A DNA stretch of 64,000 nt from Falciphora oryzae (taxonomy: Eukaryota > Ascomycota > Sordariomycetes > Magnaporthales > Magnaporthaceae), in the NCBI GenBank assembly GCA_000733355.1, contig JNVV01000006.1, positions 354,556-418,555 of the forward strand. Direction: 5' to 3'. Positions 11,396 through 23,112 of the stretch are shown here, piece by piece (the first letter of the stretch is position 1; each line of letters starts with the position of its first letter). The position numbers and the translations under genes were made by a program. Below the pieces are notes generated by a model. That model ran no database searches, was not told the origin of the DNA, and saw only the letters and a program-made list of their open reading frames with translations.

Positions 11396-12774
11396 GGCGA
11401 CAGCGACACCGCTGCAGGGGTTGTCGAGTGATACGGGGGGCCGGAATGTCGTCGAAGGGCGTCACTGCCGTGGTGGTATCGTGCGGCGTCGTTTAGTCGC
11501 ATGCATTTCAAAGCGGAAAAAAATAACCACCGGCTTTCGGCTACGAGTGATGTCACGGCGGAGGTGCACGGCAGAATCAAAAGCCCCAATTGTCTTTCGC
11601 GCGATTGGGCAGCTTATGTCAGCAGCATATTCGGATAGATCTTGACGACCGGGCTAAAGTCAGAGGTTCTCCACCGCGGACGAACAAGGAAGTTCCACGC
11701 AGCCAATGCCATGTTTTGGCTGTTCAGTACCGCCTGTCCGTGTGTGTCCCAGAGACAATCAACAATGACACGCAAGGCGCTTCTTCACCCTTCAAACATG
11801 AATCTCTCATGACGCTTAGGCACGACGCTTTGAGAAGAGCCAACATTGCCCGTGCAGAGGCACGTGAGCTTGTTGAGCCTGTGGGGGTCATGTTGCGGCC
11901 GACCAGCAATGGCCTGGTCACACCACCAAAAACAGCCACCATTACCGCACCCAGTATTATTGGGGGCAGAAGCAAGCATGTTCCCCAGATTTGTTCCAGG
12001 GCAAGCAACACGACGCTGCAATGGCCTGCGTGGGAGTAACCTAGCTCCACCCCACTCACCTACGACGCCGGCAGTACGAGCACCGACTGACAAAGCTCTT
12101 TCAAATGTTGCTTTTGTACATGGCTTTGCAACACGCTCGACCATCTCCCCGACTCGGGTGTGGTCGATTATGGCGCATCTTGTGGAACATGCAATTTTCA
12201 TGGCGGAGTTTCGGTGTATTTCTTCCTTCCAAGACTCGTCACTGCCTCGTCCATCTCCTCCCATCGGCACCTTTTCCCGGCAAGGGGTAAATGGTCCGCT
12301 GGGCAAACCTAGCCCCCCGCCTGAGCTTGCTATCGTGAGGGGGTCGGCAGTTCTCTGGTTGGTCAAGCTGCCGACAAGAAACAACAGACAGAACAAACAG
12401 GTCTGAATCCTACACGCGTGCCGCAGAATGGGCCGAGTCCCGGCCTTGCTGAACAAAGACCCCGGTCTAGAAGGAGGCTCGGCGGTCTACAGTAGGAGCG
12501 AGCAGTCTGGACAATGAAGTCAAAAGCAATGACATAACTGCCATCCATGCTCCTCTCCAAGCGGCTGAGGAGGACACTTATCTATAGGTAGGTAGGCTTC
12601 TACTGGCCAAGTGAGCCGGCCATTTACTCCTACCTTCATACTTCCCTTTACCGTGTACCCTATTCCCCTCCATCTGTCTGTACAAGCGATACAGACAGAG
12701 AATCACCACTAATCAAGCGGCAGAGGAAGTCTCTGCATAACCTTGTCGATATCACCCTGGTTATCTAGACCACC
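11396..12774. other. Divergent intergenic region, no gene seen
   Basis: About 1.4 kb between ISA2 and the P450 gene, which diverge here. Open frames on both strands are overlapping and unlike known proteins. Likely promoter sequence. Confidence 0.55.
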
Positions 12775-14575
12775 ATGACGGCCATGACAGACGACACGGC
12801 CAACCTCAGTGTCACTACCCTGGTGTTGGGGTTTGTGATAAACCACTGGGTGATCCTCGCCGTGATCGTTGTGATCGTGCGCGCCGCCTATCGTCGCTAT
12901 GCAACTCCGCTGCGTCGCCTGCCGGGTCCCTTCCTGGCCTCCTTCTCGCGTCTCTGGAAATTCCGCTCGACCTACTCAAAGCGCACCCACCTTGACCACA
13001 TTGACATCCATAAAAAATATGGCCCATTCGTGCGAATCGCCCCTGATGAGGTTTCTGTCGCCTCTCCGGAGGCGGCGCGCTTGGTGCTGAGTGCCGGCAA
13101 GCGCTTCTACAAGACCGACTTCTACTCTGTTTTTCCCCCAGCCGAGAACCCCGACATCTTCACCGAGGTCCGCGAGCATGTGCACGCCCAGAAGAAGAAA
13201 GTCGCCAACGTGCCTTACAGCATGGCTGCCATGCAGCAGCTCAGCCCCTTCATCGACGACACCATCGAGCTGCTCGCCCAGAAGCTCGACGGCATAGCCA
13301 ACTCGCAAGCCAAGGACGCCCACGGCCCGCGCTTCGACCTTGGCGCGTGGCTGCACTACTTCGCTTTCGACGTCCTGGGCGAGGTCGCCTTTAGTAGGAG
13401 CTTCGGCTTCCTCGCCGAGGGCAAGGATGTCGAGGGCGCCATCGCCACCATCGATAATTCCCAGCGCTACAACGGTATCGTCGGCCAGGTGCCCTTTCTC
13501 GACATGTTCCTGCGCCGGAACCCGCTCTGGGCCCTGGTTCCCAGCCTCAACATGGCCAACGCCCCCATCACTCGCATGGCTCTTGAGGAGCTTGCCCGTC
13601 GCCAGCCCTTTGACAAGGAGAGTGAGGGCAAATTCCGCGGCGGTGATGGGAGGCAGGACCTCTTGGCCAGCTTGATCAAGGGTCACCTGAAAGATCCAGA
13701 AAAGTTCTCACAGGGCGATGTTTTTGCCGTTGCACACGGCGCCATGTAAGTGGCCTTGCTCTCGGGGAGAATATGATAGAACATGCATGTTCATACGCCA
13801 TGTTGCGGGTTATTCTTTTCTTCTTGCTTAGGGAACAATAGCTCACACACAACTCTAGTTTCGCCGGATCCGACTCCACCGCCTCGACTATGCAATCCTT
13901 CTTCTGGCACGTCATGTCGGACGAGCGTGTCCATAAGATCCTGACCGACGAGATCCTCAATGCGGTCGAGAAGGGCGAGGTGCCGACCTCTGGAAATATC
14001 ACCTGGACCGAGGCGCAGGCGCTCCCGTACTTCCAGGCCTGTCTCAAGGAGGCGATGCGCGTGCGGCCGGCTGTTGGGCTCAACATCGCCAGGCTCGTCC
14101 CTCCCGAGGGCGCCGAGCTCGATGGCCACTTCTTCCCCGGCGGAACGCGCGTGGCCATCAACGGCTGGGTCCTGCATCGGGACCGCAAGATTTTTGGCAG
14201 AGACGCAGACATCTACCGGCCCGAGCGCTGGCTCGAGGATGCCGAAGAAGCAAAGAGGATGGAGCGATACATGTTCCAGGTATGTTTGACCTTATCCTCA
14301 CATCTCCTGGCCCCTGAGCCTCCAGGCGATATTGATCATCTGTGCCTTGGATCTGACACTGACACCTATTGTCCTTGCAGTTTGGAGGGGGTGCTCATGT
14401 CTGCATTGGCAGGAACCTGGCATTGCTGGAGATCAACAAGGTTGTCCCGAGGCTTCTTCGAGACTACCGGTTCCAGCTCGTGCACCCTGGACGGGCCCTG
14501 AAGGCTCATGCTACCTTTTTTGTCGTACAGGAGGGACTGGATGTGTACATCTCTAAGAGGTCTAGAACATTTTAG
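12775..14575 (+). CDS. Cytochrome P450, pisatin demethylase-like
   Basis: Three exons, 12775-13745, 13859-14279 and 14381-14575, give 528 residues. The N-terminus has a membrane anchor (about 15-38), followed by a proline-rich hinge RRLPGPF. The oxygen-binding I-helix motif AGSDST follows the first intron (about 326-331), the ExxR motif is KEAMR, PERW lies after it, and the heme loop FGGGAHVCIGRN places the axial cysteine at residue 472. The overall pattern resembles the pisatin demethylase and related CYP groups of ascomycetes, which oxidise aromatic or terpenoid compounds, often plant defence chemicals. It should sit on the ER face and use NADPH-P450 reductase. The substrate cannot be told from sequence. 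The first intron splits the Ile codon just before FAGSDS, and the second is phase 0, just before the heme loop. Confidence 0.9.
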
Positions 14576-14929
14576 AAATGTTTGCGACTTGGGCTCCGGA
14601 TTTTTCCGAGCTTGGCTAATTTCGCTTAACTAATAAGGGGACACTCGGCAATAAATTTGAACATATCGTGAGAATTTCCAAGCTCACCAGTTGATCAAAC
14701 AATAACACTCGACCCCTCACTTCAGCCAGTCTTCGTAATGACAAACAAGTTCGTATATCTGCTGCTCATCTTGGTATCATGCTAAATCTTGGCTAGTAGT
14801 AGCGAAAGAAGAAGAAAAAGAAAATCGAAAGATGGGTAAAGATACAGGATGGCTTTCGCTAAGCACGGAAGCCACAAGAAGTGAAGTAAAGCCGGCTAGA
14901 GCCGGTAGTTCCCCTGTTTTCCAAAAAGT
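14576..14929. other. Convergent 3' intergenic region
   Basis: Between the P450 and the secreted two-domain protein. It contains a purine-rich stretch (about 14805-14835) and nothing else I can name. Confidence 0.55.
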
Positions 14930-16421
14930 TTATTGGACTATCTCAAAGCGCTGAGCGGAATTGCCGGCGCAAGGGCCGGTAACAAGCCTCCCATTGCTGC
15001 CCATGACAACACAGACGCTGCCGTTGTCGCTGAGCGGGGCGAGCGTGAAGCTCCGGGCGCCGGCGTCGATGGCGAACAGCTGGCCCGAGTTGGTCTCGCC
15101 GCCGCCGTCGGCGCGGCCGCCGCAGCTGAACATGGTGACGGTGTCGCCGGCGGCGCGCCTGGGGTCGACGCTGACGCAACCGTTCATGAGCGAGCTGACG
15201 AGCAGAGCGCCTCCGCCCTGGCCGTTGTTGTGCTTGCCCCGCGTCACGACGTCGAAGCGCTCGTTGGGCGTGCCCGCGCACTCGGCCGCCGCGACAGGGA
15301 TCAGGTTCTGCCGGAAGTCGCCCGCCGTCGGGTCGACGAAGAGGCACCGGCCGTCGGGCGCGCGGATTTGCACGTTGGCGAAGGCGCGCTGCGCGTTGCC
15401 GTCCCGCTCCTGCGCCTCGGCCGCCGCGCTGGGTTGGAGCGTGTCGCCTGCCCTCGAGACGGGCACGGGCTCCGTCGGGTTGGGGATGGACTTGCCCCGA
15501 CCATTGTTGTTGCCGTTGTTGCCACCGCCATTCCTGGCCGGCGTGGTGGGTGCGGGGGACGACCCGGCGCGGCCGGCCGAGGTGGTAGCCGACGGCGCCC
15601 TGGTCACCGCTCTACCGTTCCCGGCGCTGGGGGACGAGGTCGCTGGGGGCGGCTGCTGCTGTCCGTTGCCGCCTCCGTTCCCAGCGTTGTTGCCCCGGCC
15701 ACCGCCGGCTCCTCCAATGGTGAATTTCTGGCTTGCGTCTCCGGCGTTGCAGTTGGCAACGTCAAGAGCGTTGCCCTTGACGGTGAAGCACGTGCCCTTG
15801 GCATTGTTGGGCTCAAAGGTGAGAGAGCCGGCGTTGCCGCTGAAGGCGAACTGCTGCGACGGTGTTGCTTGGCCGCCTACAGCACGTCATTTAGCTTCAG
15901 GAGATCCTCGACGGAGCCATCTTGGGTGATAAAAAGTACTCACCACTATCAGCACGGCCTCCACAGGAGAAGAGCAGGGCCTGGTTTCCGGCGGCCCGGC
16001 GAGGGTCAAAGTTGAAGCAAGCCTGGGTCAAGGTGCTGACGACCAGCATCGAGTTGGGCTGATCAAGATGCTTTCCGGCTGTGATGATGTCAAAGCCCTG
16101 CCCGTCCTTGCTGCCGCACGGGGCAACCTGGATTGGGGTCAGGTTTGCGCGGAAGTCTCCAGACAGCTTGTCTATAGTGAGGCAGTTTCCATCCGACGTC
16201 TACTCAAGTTCAACGTCAGCCAACGAGAGCTGTGACTATGGGGAAAGGTTGGGTGCAGGTGGCGCTTGGCGTACCTTGATCTGGACATCGGAGCGGAAGC
16301 GAGTTGCGCCATTGTCACGCTGTTGAGCCTCCTTGGTTGCCTCTTCGTTCAGAGAAGGGACAATGGGGCTGGCGGCTGTGAGAGCCGCGTAGGCAATCAT
16401 GGTGGAGAGCTTGAAGAACAT
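14930..16421 (-). CDS. Secreted protein with two tandem beta-trefoil-like (ricin B lectin-like) domains
   Basis: Three exons, 16421-16275, 16199-15944 and 15876-14930, give 449 residues. MFFKLSTMIAYAALTAAS is a signal peptide, so the product is probably extracellular or wall-associated. Two homologous domains, about 40-190 and 295-449, share landmarks in the same order: DG(N/R)CL, GDFR(A/Q)NL, a CG/CAG turn, FD(I/V)(I/V)T.GKH, (F/V)(N/S).DPRRAAG, F(S/S)CGGRAD, and a final QKF/QRFE(I/T). Each has six or so Cys-bearing turns as in beta-trefoil lectins. A linker of Gly/Asn/Ser/Thr/Pro, about 190-295, joins them and is typical of O-glycosylated spacers. The fold and carbohydrate-binding role are inferred from pattern, not from a search. 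Confidence 0.75.
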
Positions 16422-17729
16422 GTTGCGAGTGGATGCCTCGAAGCTTTGGGAGCCGAAGGAGGGTATGGCCAGCTTGCTGGTCAGGTGAGAGAACGGAAGC
16501 CTGCACGGCAGGGTGGGTGAAAATGAATGAGGGCAAATTGTCAAGTGGGAACAAAAGGAGCGTCTTGAAGCTATTCACAGCAATGAAGAGAAGCGAAAGA
16601 GAACAAAAAGGAAATATCCACAAAAGGAGAACGAACAGATGCCAAGAAGAGGAGGTTGGTCAATAGGCGATCCCATTTTTTCCAGGAGGAACGACAGCGG
16701 GCTACACTTTATAGTGCCCCCCATCGTGGTGGTTAGGGCACCGACATGGCAGGACAAAGGGCCGCCACGGACGGGTCGGACATGGTGCCATGTGGCTGGC
16801 CGAAGCAGCTGAGCGGCTAAGGTGACCGACAAGACGGCCCTCTCGGTGCATGCACGATGAACTCCTGAGTACGTGCCCAGGGAGATAGATAGCCGTGTGC
16901 GACGCACGCAGTCCTGCAATGACCCAATAGCGCGGTTTCCGTTCCAAGAGGGGAGTTTCAAGTCGACGTTGACAGGCAGCGAGAAGGGCGGCTCTGGTTT
17001 CGTTTCGCCTACTCAGCGGGCCACTGCTCCCTTCGTGTGACTGGCTGGAGGGCCTCTGGATGGATGACCCCTGTTGTGCGGGTGCTGGATGACAGGGCTC
17101 GGATTGACGCCGAGACCCCTGTGCAGCGGTCGTCGCGGGAACCCGCCGGCGACTGGAAGCGCGCGGTCTTTAACGGGCAAGCAGCGCCTGAGCAAATAGC
17201 AACAAAGACAGGACGAGACGTCAGGTCTGCAGGTTGACAGGCAAAAGCAATTTCCGGCGGGCTGTAGAAACAGTCGGCGTCTCTGCGTAACGGGAGCTAT
17301 CAGATTAATTGTTTCTTTGACGGCTGCCAGCTCAGGGGCGGCCAAACAAGGTCTGTTTGAAGCTCTGCACATCGGGCGAGCCCTGCCCAAAGAAGTGTGT
17401 GTGTGTGTGCGTCTCATCTGGTCGACCCGCGAGTTTTTTCTTTGCCAAGTTGAGAGAGACGAAAACTACTACTCAGGGGTCCCGCGAGAAAAAACATCGA
17501 GCTAATGGGTTTCAGCCCCCACTTCACTGATCATTGATGATAACAATGGATGATCATTGACGGGTACCCTGCTCTGCTCCCGTCTTGTTCCTGTCGAAAG
17601 CTAATGAAGCTATTCTCTAAGAGAATTGCTACGACTATTCTGTAGGCGGCGGGCAGATAAAACAGACTCGAAGTTTGGATGGGGGGGCGTAAAAATAACT
17701 CTCTAGCGCAGCCAGAAACATGAGCGCCG
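16422..17729. other. Intergenic region
   Basis: Upstream of the two-domain secreted protein and downstream of the TENA gene. It has a short GT repeat near 17397-17409 and a direct repeat of GATCATTGA near 17528 and 17552. No gene is seen. Confidence 0.55.
16707..16713 (-). promoter_or_regulatory. TATA box of the two-domain secreted protein
   Basis: TATAAAG on the minus strand, about 290 bp upstream of the start codon at 16421. The long distance implies a 5' leader of about 250 nt, or an intron in the leader. Confidence 0.35.
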
Positions 17730-18599
17730 CTATCCGTCCAGCTGGGGCCAGAAGGCCGTCTCGGCGGCTAGCAACGCGCTCCACGTGCCCGCCGTCTGCT
17801 CCACAATCCCTGCCTGGACCGCCTGTCGCTCCGCTGGGTCCACCGCAGCCAGGGCCTGGGCCACAGCCCTGTCCAGCGTTCTTCCCAACCGGTCGACGAA
17901 GGCGGCGAACTCTGGGCTGGTCCAGTTTGGGACAAACTCCTTCTTCACCGCGCCGCCGTCCGCATCCTCTTCCTCACCTGGCTGCTTCACCAGCGGCTGT
18001 CGGGCACGGGCCCAACTCCAAGCGTCGAGATAGACGCGCTCTGTGCCCCAGAGGACCACGGCTGCCTCAAGCCATGTCGGAACCGTGCGGGGGGCTGCTG
18101 TTGCCGCCGTGGTAGCGTCGCCACCGCCGCGGGGAAACACGGAAGCGAACAGGGCCTCAAACTGAACCAAGCCCGGCAGCTTGGCGGACTGCAGGACCCG
18201 GCGCGGCTCCTCAGGGCTGGGGTCGAGGGCGAGATCGAGGCCATAGCGGCGGGCGACGTCGGCAAACATGCGCTCTTCGTGACGAAGGCCGACGAGCGTC
18301 TCGACGACCCAATCGACCAACTCCGTCTCAGGGCTCGGCTCGTGGGTAGCGACGGCAGCCGGGGGAGCCTGGTCCATGTCCACGGCGTCGAGCACGCGTC
18401 CGGCCGCCTTGATGTAGCTGTGTATGTAAATCCTATCGTTGGCGAGCCAGCGCCCCAGCAGTTTCTTGGAGAGCCGGCCTTCTGCGGCGGCGAGCAGGAA
18501 GGGGGACTGCGTGGCTGCTTGGTACGAGGCCTGGTTAGACTCGAGCAGGTGCTCGGTCAAAGACCAGGTGGTTTTGGTATCCGTGTTTGCAGGGGCCAT
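17730..18599 (-). CDS. TENA/THI-4 family protein (heme-oxygenase-like fold)
   Basis: Single exon, 289 residues, starting at ATG 18599. The N-terminal half (SLTEHLLESNQASYQAATQSPFL..., LSKKLLGRWLANDRIYIHSYI) matches the fungal stand-alone TENA/THI-4 proteins, which share the all-helical heme-oxygenase-like fold with TenA aminopyrimidine aminohydrolase and PqqC. TenA salvages pyrimidine from degraded thiamine; whether this protein does so is unknown. It is longer than bacterial TenA (about 220 residues) because of an acidic insert near 210-225 (GEEEDADGGAVKKE) and other loops. No signal peptide is present, so it is likely cytosolic. I see no thiamine riboswitch in its upstream region. Confidence 0.8.
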   Translation of the reverse strand: MAPANTDTKTTWSLTEHLLESNQASYQAATQSPFLLAAAEGRLSKKLLGRWLANDRIYIHSYIKAAGRVLDAVDMDQAPPAAVATHEPSPETELVDWVVETLVGLRHEERMFADVARRYGLDLALDPSPEEPRRVLQSAKLPGLVQFEALFASVFPRGGGDATTAATAAPRTVPTWLEAAVVLWGTERVYLDAWSWARARQPLVKQPGEEEDADGGAVKKEFVPNWTSPEFAAFVDRLGRTLDRAVAQALAAVDPAERQAVQAGIVEQTAGTWSALLAAETAFWPQLDG

Positions 18600-19453
18600 T
18601 TTGTAGTTTGCGGGGGATGGTTGATGTCCTCGGGCAGACTCGAGCCGGGGGTTTCTGAAAGCGTCATCAATGCTATGTCGTCATTTTCTCGCAATCTTTC
18701 CTTGCGGCCACTGTGTAGTCCACCTGAACCCGTGTGCCCGTCGTGTGTTGCTTGACTTTCGATTGAGGCGACCCGTCCAATGCGAGAATAAACGCCAGCA
18801 GCGTCCATGCACCGTCGGGTCCGATGGCTGAAAACGAAGGGTGGAGTGTGGTGGCTTGGCAAACCACTGGCAGGCTTGCGGCACAAGTCTCAGCTGATCG
18901 CACCTTGGCCTTCCCATTGCTCCCGCGTTGCGCGCCACGTTTGGAGCCAGACCAAGGACTGACGCGATTTGCAGCCATGCTCTCGAGAATCAGGTTTTTT
19001 TTTTTTTAGTGCGGCTGAAGAGCGAATTGGGTCCCAAGCACAACGGTAAGGCGCCTCAGGGGGGGCCTGGAACGGCCCATCCATCCAGCGCGGGGCCCCC
19101 AGTCAGATATACACACGGAGACAAACTGCCAGGTCGAGGATGACGGGAAGTGAGATCACGAAAATAGACCCAGCCTGCCCCCTTTTTTTTCTCTATCTCT
19201 CTCGCTTTCTCGCTTCGCAACACGATGGTGAAGGAGGATTTTTTGAAGCCTCAATCCATAACCTGTGCGCGGCTGATCGAATGAGCGCCTGCTGTACATC
19301 CTACTGGTGCACGGTAGACCCAGGCAATTTATAGCAGCCGCCAAGGCCCACTCAAGCGCCTCAACGTCCGCAGCCCTTCTCCACCACTCATTCCCGCCAA
19401 CAATCAGACGGCACAAAGCTTGTCTCTCGGTGTATCCATTGACACCCGTCGAC
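18600..19453. other. Divergent promoter region between TENA gene and CorA-type gene
   Basis: 854 bp between two divergent start codons. It has an 11-nt T run near 19000 and CT-rich sequence near 19180-19215, just before the transporter. No gene is seen. Confidence 0.55.
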
Positions 19454-21638
19454 ATGTCTCGGCGCCCGTCGGCCGAGGCTGCCGCAGGGCAAGAGACCAC
19501 TCAAACCCAAGACTTTGCGACCGCAGACAACGGCCCGCCGAGGCTCTCGTCGCCATCGTCGTCGTCCGATGATCCTCCCCAGGCGTCGCCCCACGTCCGC
19601 TACGACCTGCGCGTCGACACCGGCCCCGATGGTCTCCAAACGGTGCCGCCGCCGGCGCCCAAGCACGGCATTGGCCGCGCCGGAACCGCGATGTCGCGCG
19701 CCGCCGACGGGCTCTCGCCCATCCTGCGGCGGCGCAACACACGCGCCGCCACCTTCCGCACCGTCGAGGACTTTGAAGATTTCGACGTGCGTGCTGGCTG
19801 GCATCCCGGTGCCGAGCCCGGTTTCGACCCCAACAAACCCGACGGCGGCCACGCTTCCATGCCCGCGTTCCAGCATCCCTGCGAGATCACCGTCGTCGAC
19901 TTTTCACAGAAGGACATGGTTATGCACCACCTCGACAATGCCACCCTGCCCGGCTTCTTGGAAGAGCCGCAGCCGCTGTGGGTGAGGTGCCGATGGATCA
20001 ACGTCAACGGCCTGAGCTGGGACGTCATACAGACGCTTGGCAAGCACAAGGGGCTGCACAAACTGGCTATCGAAGACATTCTAAACACCAGGAACAGGAC
20101 CAAGGCCGACTGGTGAGTGCCGCTTTGTCTGCCTATTCCATGCGGTGACCGCTACCGCCGCTGCTGCTAACGCATGACAATCCAGGTACTCTACGCACGC
20201 CTTTATCATCCTCACCCTCCAGAAGCTGGTACACCTGACGGACCCCGAGGATTCAGATTGTGACTCTAATGACGACGGCGCGAGTTACAATAGCAATGGC
20301 TCGGCAAAAGGGGGTTTCAGTCGGAAGCTGAAGCGTTGGTGGCGACGGAGGTCGGGGCCGGCCCAATCTGCTGGTAAAGCGCCGTCCGTACAGTCCATGG
20401 AGAACGGCCAGAGCCAGGGCGTGGGGAATCTGGCCTCTCAGCCCACCGGGCTCTCGGAGATGTCGCAACCGAACACTGTCAGGACACTACAGCGGTACCA
20501 CGCATCGCCCAACGACGCGCGTACCGACTTCATGGAGAAGTTCTCGGTGCTCTCGGAGAAGGATCTTGCCGTCACGGCGGAGCAGGTGTCCATATTCCTG
20601 ACAAACGACAACACCATCATATCCTTCTTTGAGCTGTCGGCGGCTGACGTCGAGATACCGATCCTCACGCGGCTCAGCACTCCCGACACGATCTTGCGGC
20701 AGTCCTGCGATGCGTTCATGATAGGGCAGGCCATCATGGACGCCATCATAGATCTGGCCATCCCGGTGGCGTCGTGCTACGCCGACGTGATTGGCGACCT
20801 GGAGCTCGACGTTTTGACGCGGCCGAACCTCACTCACACAAAGAAAGTTTACATCACCATCACCGAGATCAACAAGATGCTGAGCTTCATCAACCCCATC
20901 ATTGGTCTAGTCAATTCCCTCCGCGACCACAAAACAGAAATGAACCAGGAGCTCGCGGCCCAGCATTTACAAAACCCGAGCAAGGGGGTTATCGTAACGT
21001 AAGAATTGGGCATGCGGTGCGTTTCTCCGATTATGGGATCAAAAAGCTAACGGTGGGGATGACGGCTACCTAAATATAGGCCGATGACGCACACTTATCT
21101 CGGCGACGTGCTTGATCACTGCGTCCTCATCACCGAAACGCTGCAGCAGCTGAGGGATCAGGCAGAGGGCATGATCGATCTGATTTTCAACACCATCTCG
21201 GCCTACCAGAACGAGAGTCTTAAGCAGCTCACTCTGATGACGGTCGGTGCACTTCTAAACCAGGCCGAGCGTGTATAAACAGAGTATCGTACTGACCAGG
21301 GGGGTTCCCTTTAATTGCAGATCATCTTCCTTCCGTTGACCTTCATCACGGGTTACTTTGGACAGAATTTCGTGCCGTTCGACGTGCTGCAGTACGACGT
21401 GCAATATTTGTAAGTGGAAGAAAGCTTGTCCTGGGGTATATGGGATGGGTGTTTTACTGACGTTTCTACTTGTAGCTGGAAAATCGCCATCCCAACCGTC
21501 GCCGTAACTGTGATCTTTGTAATGAGAGACATCATCTACGAGTCTGTCACCTCGTTGCTGCAAAAACGAGACATACTACGCGTGAGGGAGCACAACAAGA
21601 AGCGGCGGAAGTACGCCGGCAAGGCAAAAGCCAGCTGA
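19454..21638 (+). CDS. CorA-type metal ion transporter with GQN in place of GMN
   Basis: Five exons, 19454-20112, 20186-20998, 21080-21242, 21321-21409 and 21476-21638, give 628 residues; every junction keeps frame. The long, disordered N-terminus is followed by a cytosolic CorA domain and, at the C-terminus, two membrane helices: the first [13 protein letters not shown], ending in the pore motif GQNF, and the second [18 protein letters not shown], followed by a basic tail. The family moves Mg2+ or other divalent ions across membranes as a pentamer. The usual GMN signature reads GQN here (GGA CAG AAT). An insert of about 65 residues with acidic and Arg-rich segments (about 235-300) interrupts the cytosolic domain. 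Start at 19454: longer frames upstream begin only with GTG. Confidence 0.88.
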
Positions 21639-23112
21639 GCCAGAGGGATGTGGGTTGGCTTCCTGGTCAAAGTCTGGTTTGATGTAAGTGAAGGAATGAA
21701 CGAGCATTGATGTCCCAAGGATGTGCCTGATAGACGGCGGCTTCTTTTTATGTGTTGGTATGATTACCTGGTCGTTGGATGTACGTATTGTATTGTCTGT
21801 GTTATCTTGTGACACCGGTTCGACAAGCACTTGTCAATAATTTTAGATTTCATCTCTTGGGCTCTCCTCCTGGAGCCAATGGACATCGTGGTCACGCCAC
21901 ACACCGCTTCCGCCCAGGCACCGACGCACCTGCCTTGTTCGTCGTCGCCGTTCTTCAGCCACCGGCACTTCCCTTTCTGGGGAATCTGAAACGGCTTGGG
22001 GGGTGGGGTGGACTGCTGATTGGTGGGGGGACTGTAGAGCCACAGAGCGCACCGACAGGTACGGGCTGGAGACTCTCAGAACCAAGGTTCTTGAGCATGG
22101 CATGCCGCTATGCTGTGCATGCAACAGGATTGGGTCCCAAGCCGCGCTACTGTACCTCAGCTCGTGTTGATGGCCGGCCGTCATGCATGCCAGCGAGGCC
22201 AATGACAGCGCGACGTTTGCAGATCCCTTTTTCATTTTTTTTTCTTTGCTTTTTCGTCCATTCCCCTCAGTCGCAAAGCGAACCCCAAAACACCAAACCC
22301 CAGCACGATGGTGATCTGGATCATCCCGTGTTCCACGCCTTTCTCGGTAGGACACGCGACATTGGCAAATATCCCAGCCGCGCTCCCTCGTGTGCATCCC
22401 ACCCTCGGGACCCCGTGAGCGTCCAGCCTGTCTTGGCCTCGCCTCCTCCTTCGAGGTTGAGGCCATGCCTGCCATCCCGGGCCCACCAGCCCAGCAGAGT
22501 TCGGATGACGAGGATGTGGTCTAGTGAGCTGGGGAGATGAAGAGGGAAAAAAAAAAAAAAAAGAAAAGAACAAAAAAGGGCAAGAAGTAGACGCCCCATA
22601 CATACAGCAGCAGATAATGGAGGCTATTAAGACAGAAGCGTCGGGCGCTTCCGCAGCGGCGGCGCAGCCCTTGGCTCTCGCTGATGCCTCCCATACCTTT
22701 CTTTCCGGAAAGCCCTTAGTTGCTGATCATCCACTGGCCACAGAGCGCTGGAGCTGACACCGACGGCACGCTCCGTGTCTCTCCATCTCACCACCACCCT
22801 CCTTCCCTCTTCCTTCCTCTTCTCTTCTTCCTCCTCCCGCCTCCCTTGCTTCTGCACACCACCTCCTGCGGCTGAGTTTCAGTTATCTCATGCCTTCCCC
22901 TCCAGCGATGCAGCCGTAGCTGTACCCCGCTCTATCGTTGATACATAATCCTTCTTTTACCGGCCTCCTCGCCTCCTTTAGCGATCTATCATATTACCCC
23001 GGAGGGTGGACAGGGCTTGGTCTATACTACACCCTAATCTGCTTGCCCATCTATAATCCTGCACCACCACGCGGACCATTCCCAACTCCCACCTCACAAG
23101 GGGAGGCCGTCA
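21639..23112. other. Intergenic region, no gene seen
   Basis: About 1.5 kb. An open frame of 253 codons (21779-22540, +) starts with ATG but resembles nothing and is full of rare residue runs. There is an A-rich tract at 22549-22577 and a strongly CT-rich stretch at 22770-22850, likely the leader of the next gene. Confidence 0.5.

Noticed and set aside
14933..16015. Plus-strand frame of 360 codons over the two-domain secreted protein
   Set aside because: The minus strand gives a spliced protein with signal peptide and repeated domains; the plus frame is its shadow.
18600..19453. Thiamine riboswitch upstream of the TENA gene
   Set aside because: No TPP-aptamer core such as CTGAGA and its partner was seen, and the family member is not necessarily thiamine-regulated.
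21779..22540. ATG-initiated frame of 253 codons
   Set aside because: No recognisable motif, mixed composition and location in a 3'/leader region.
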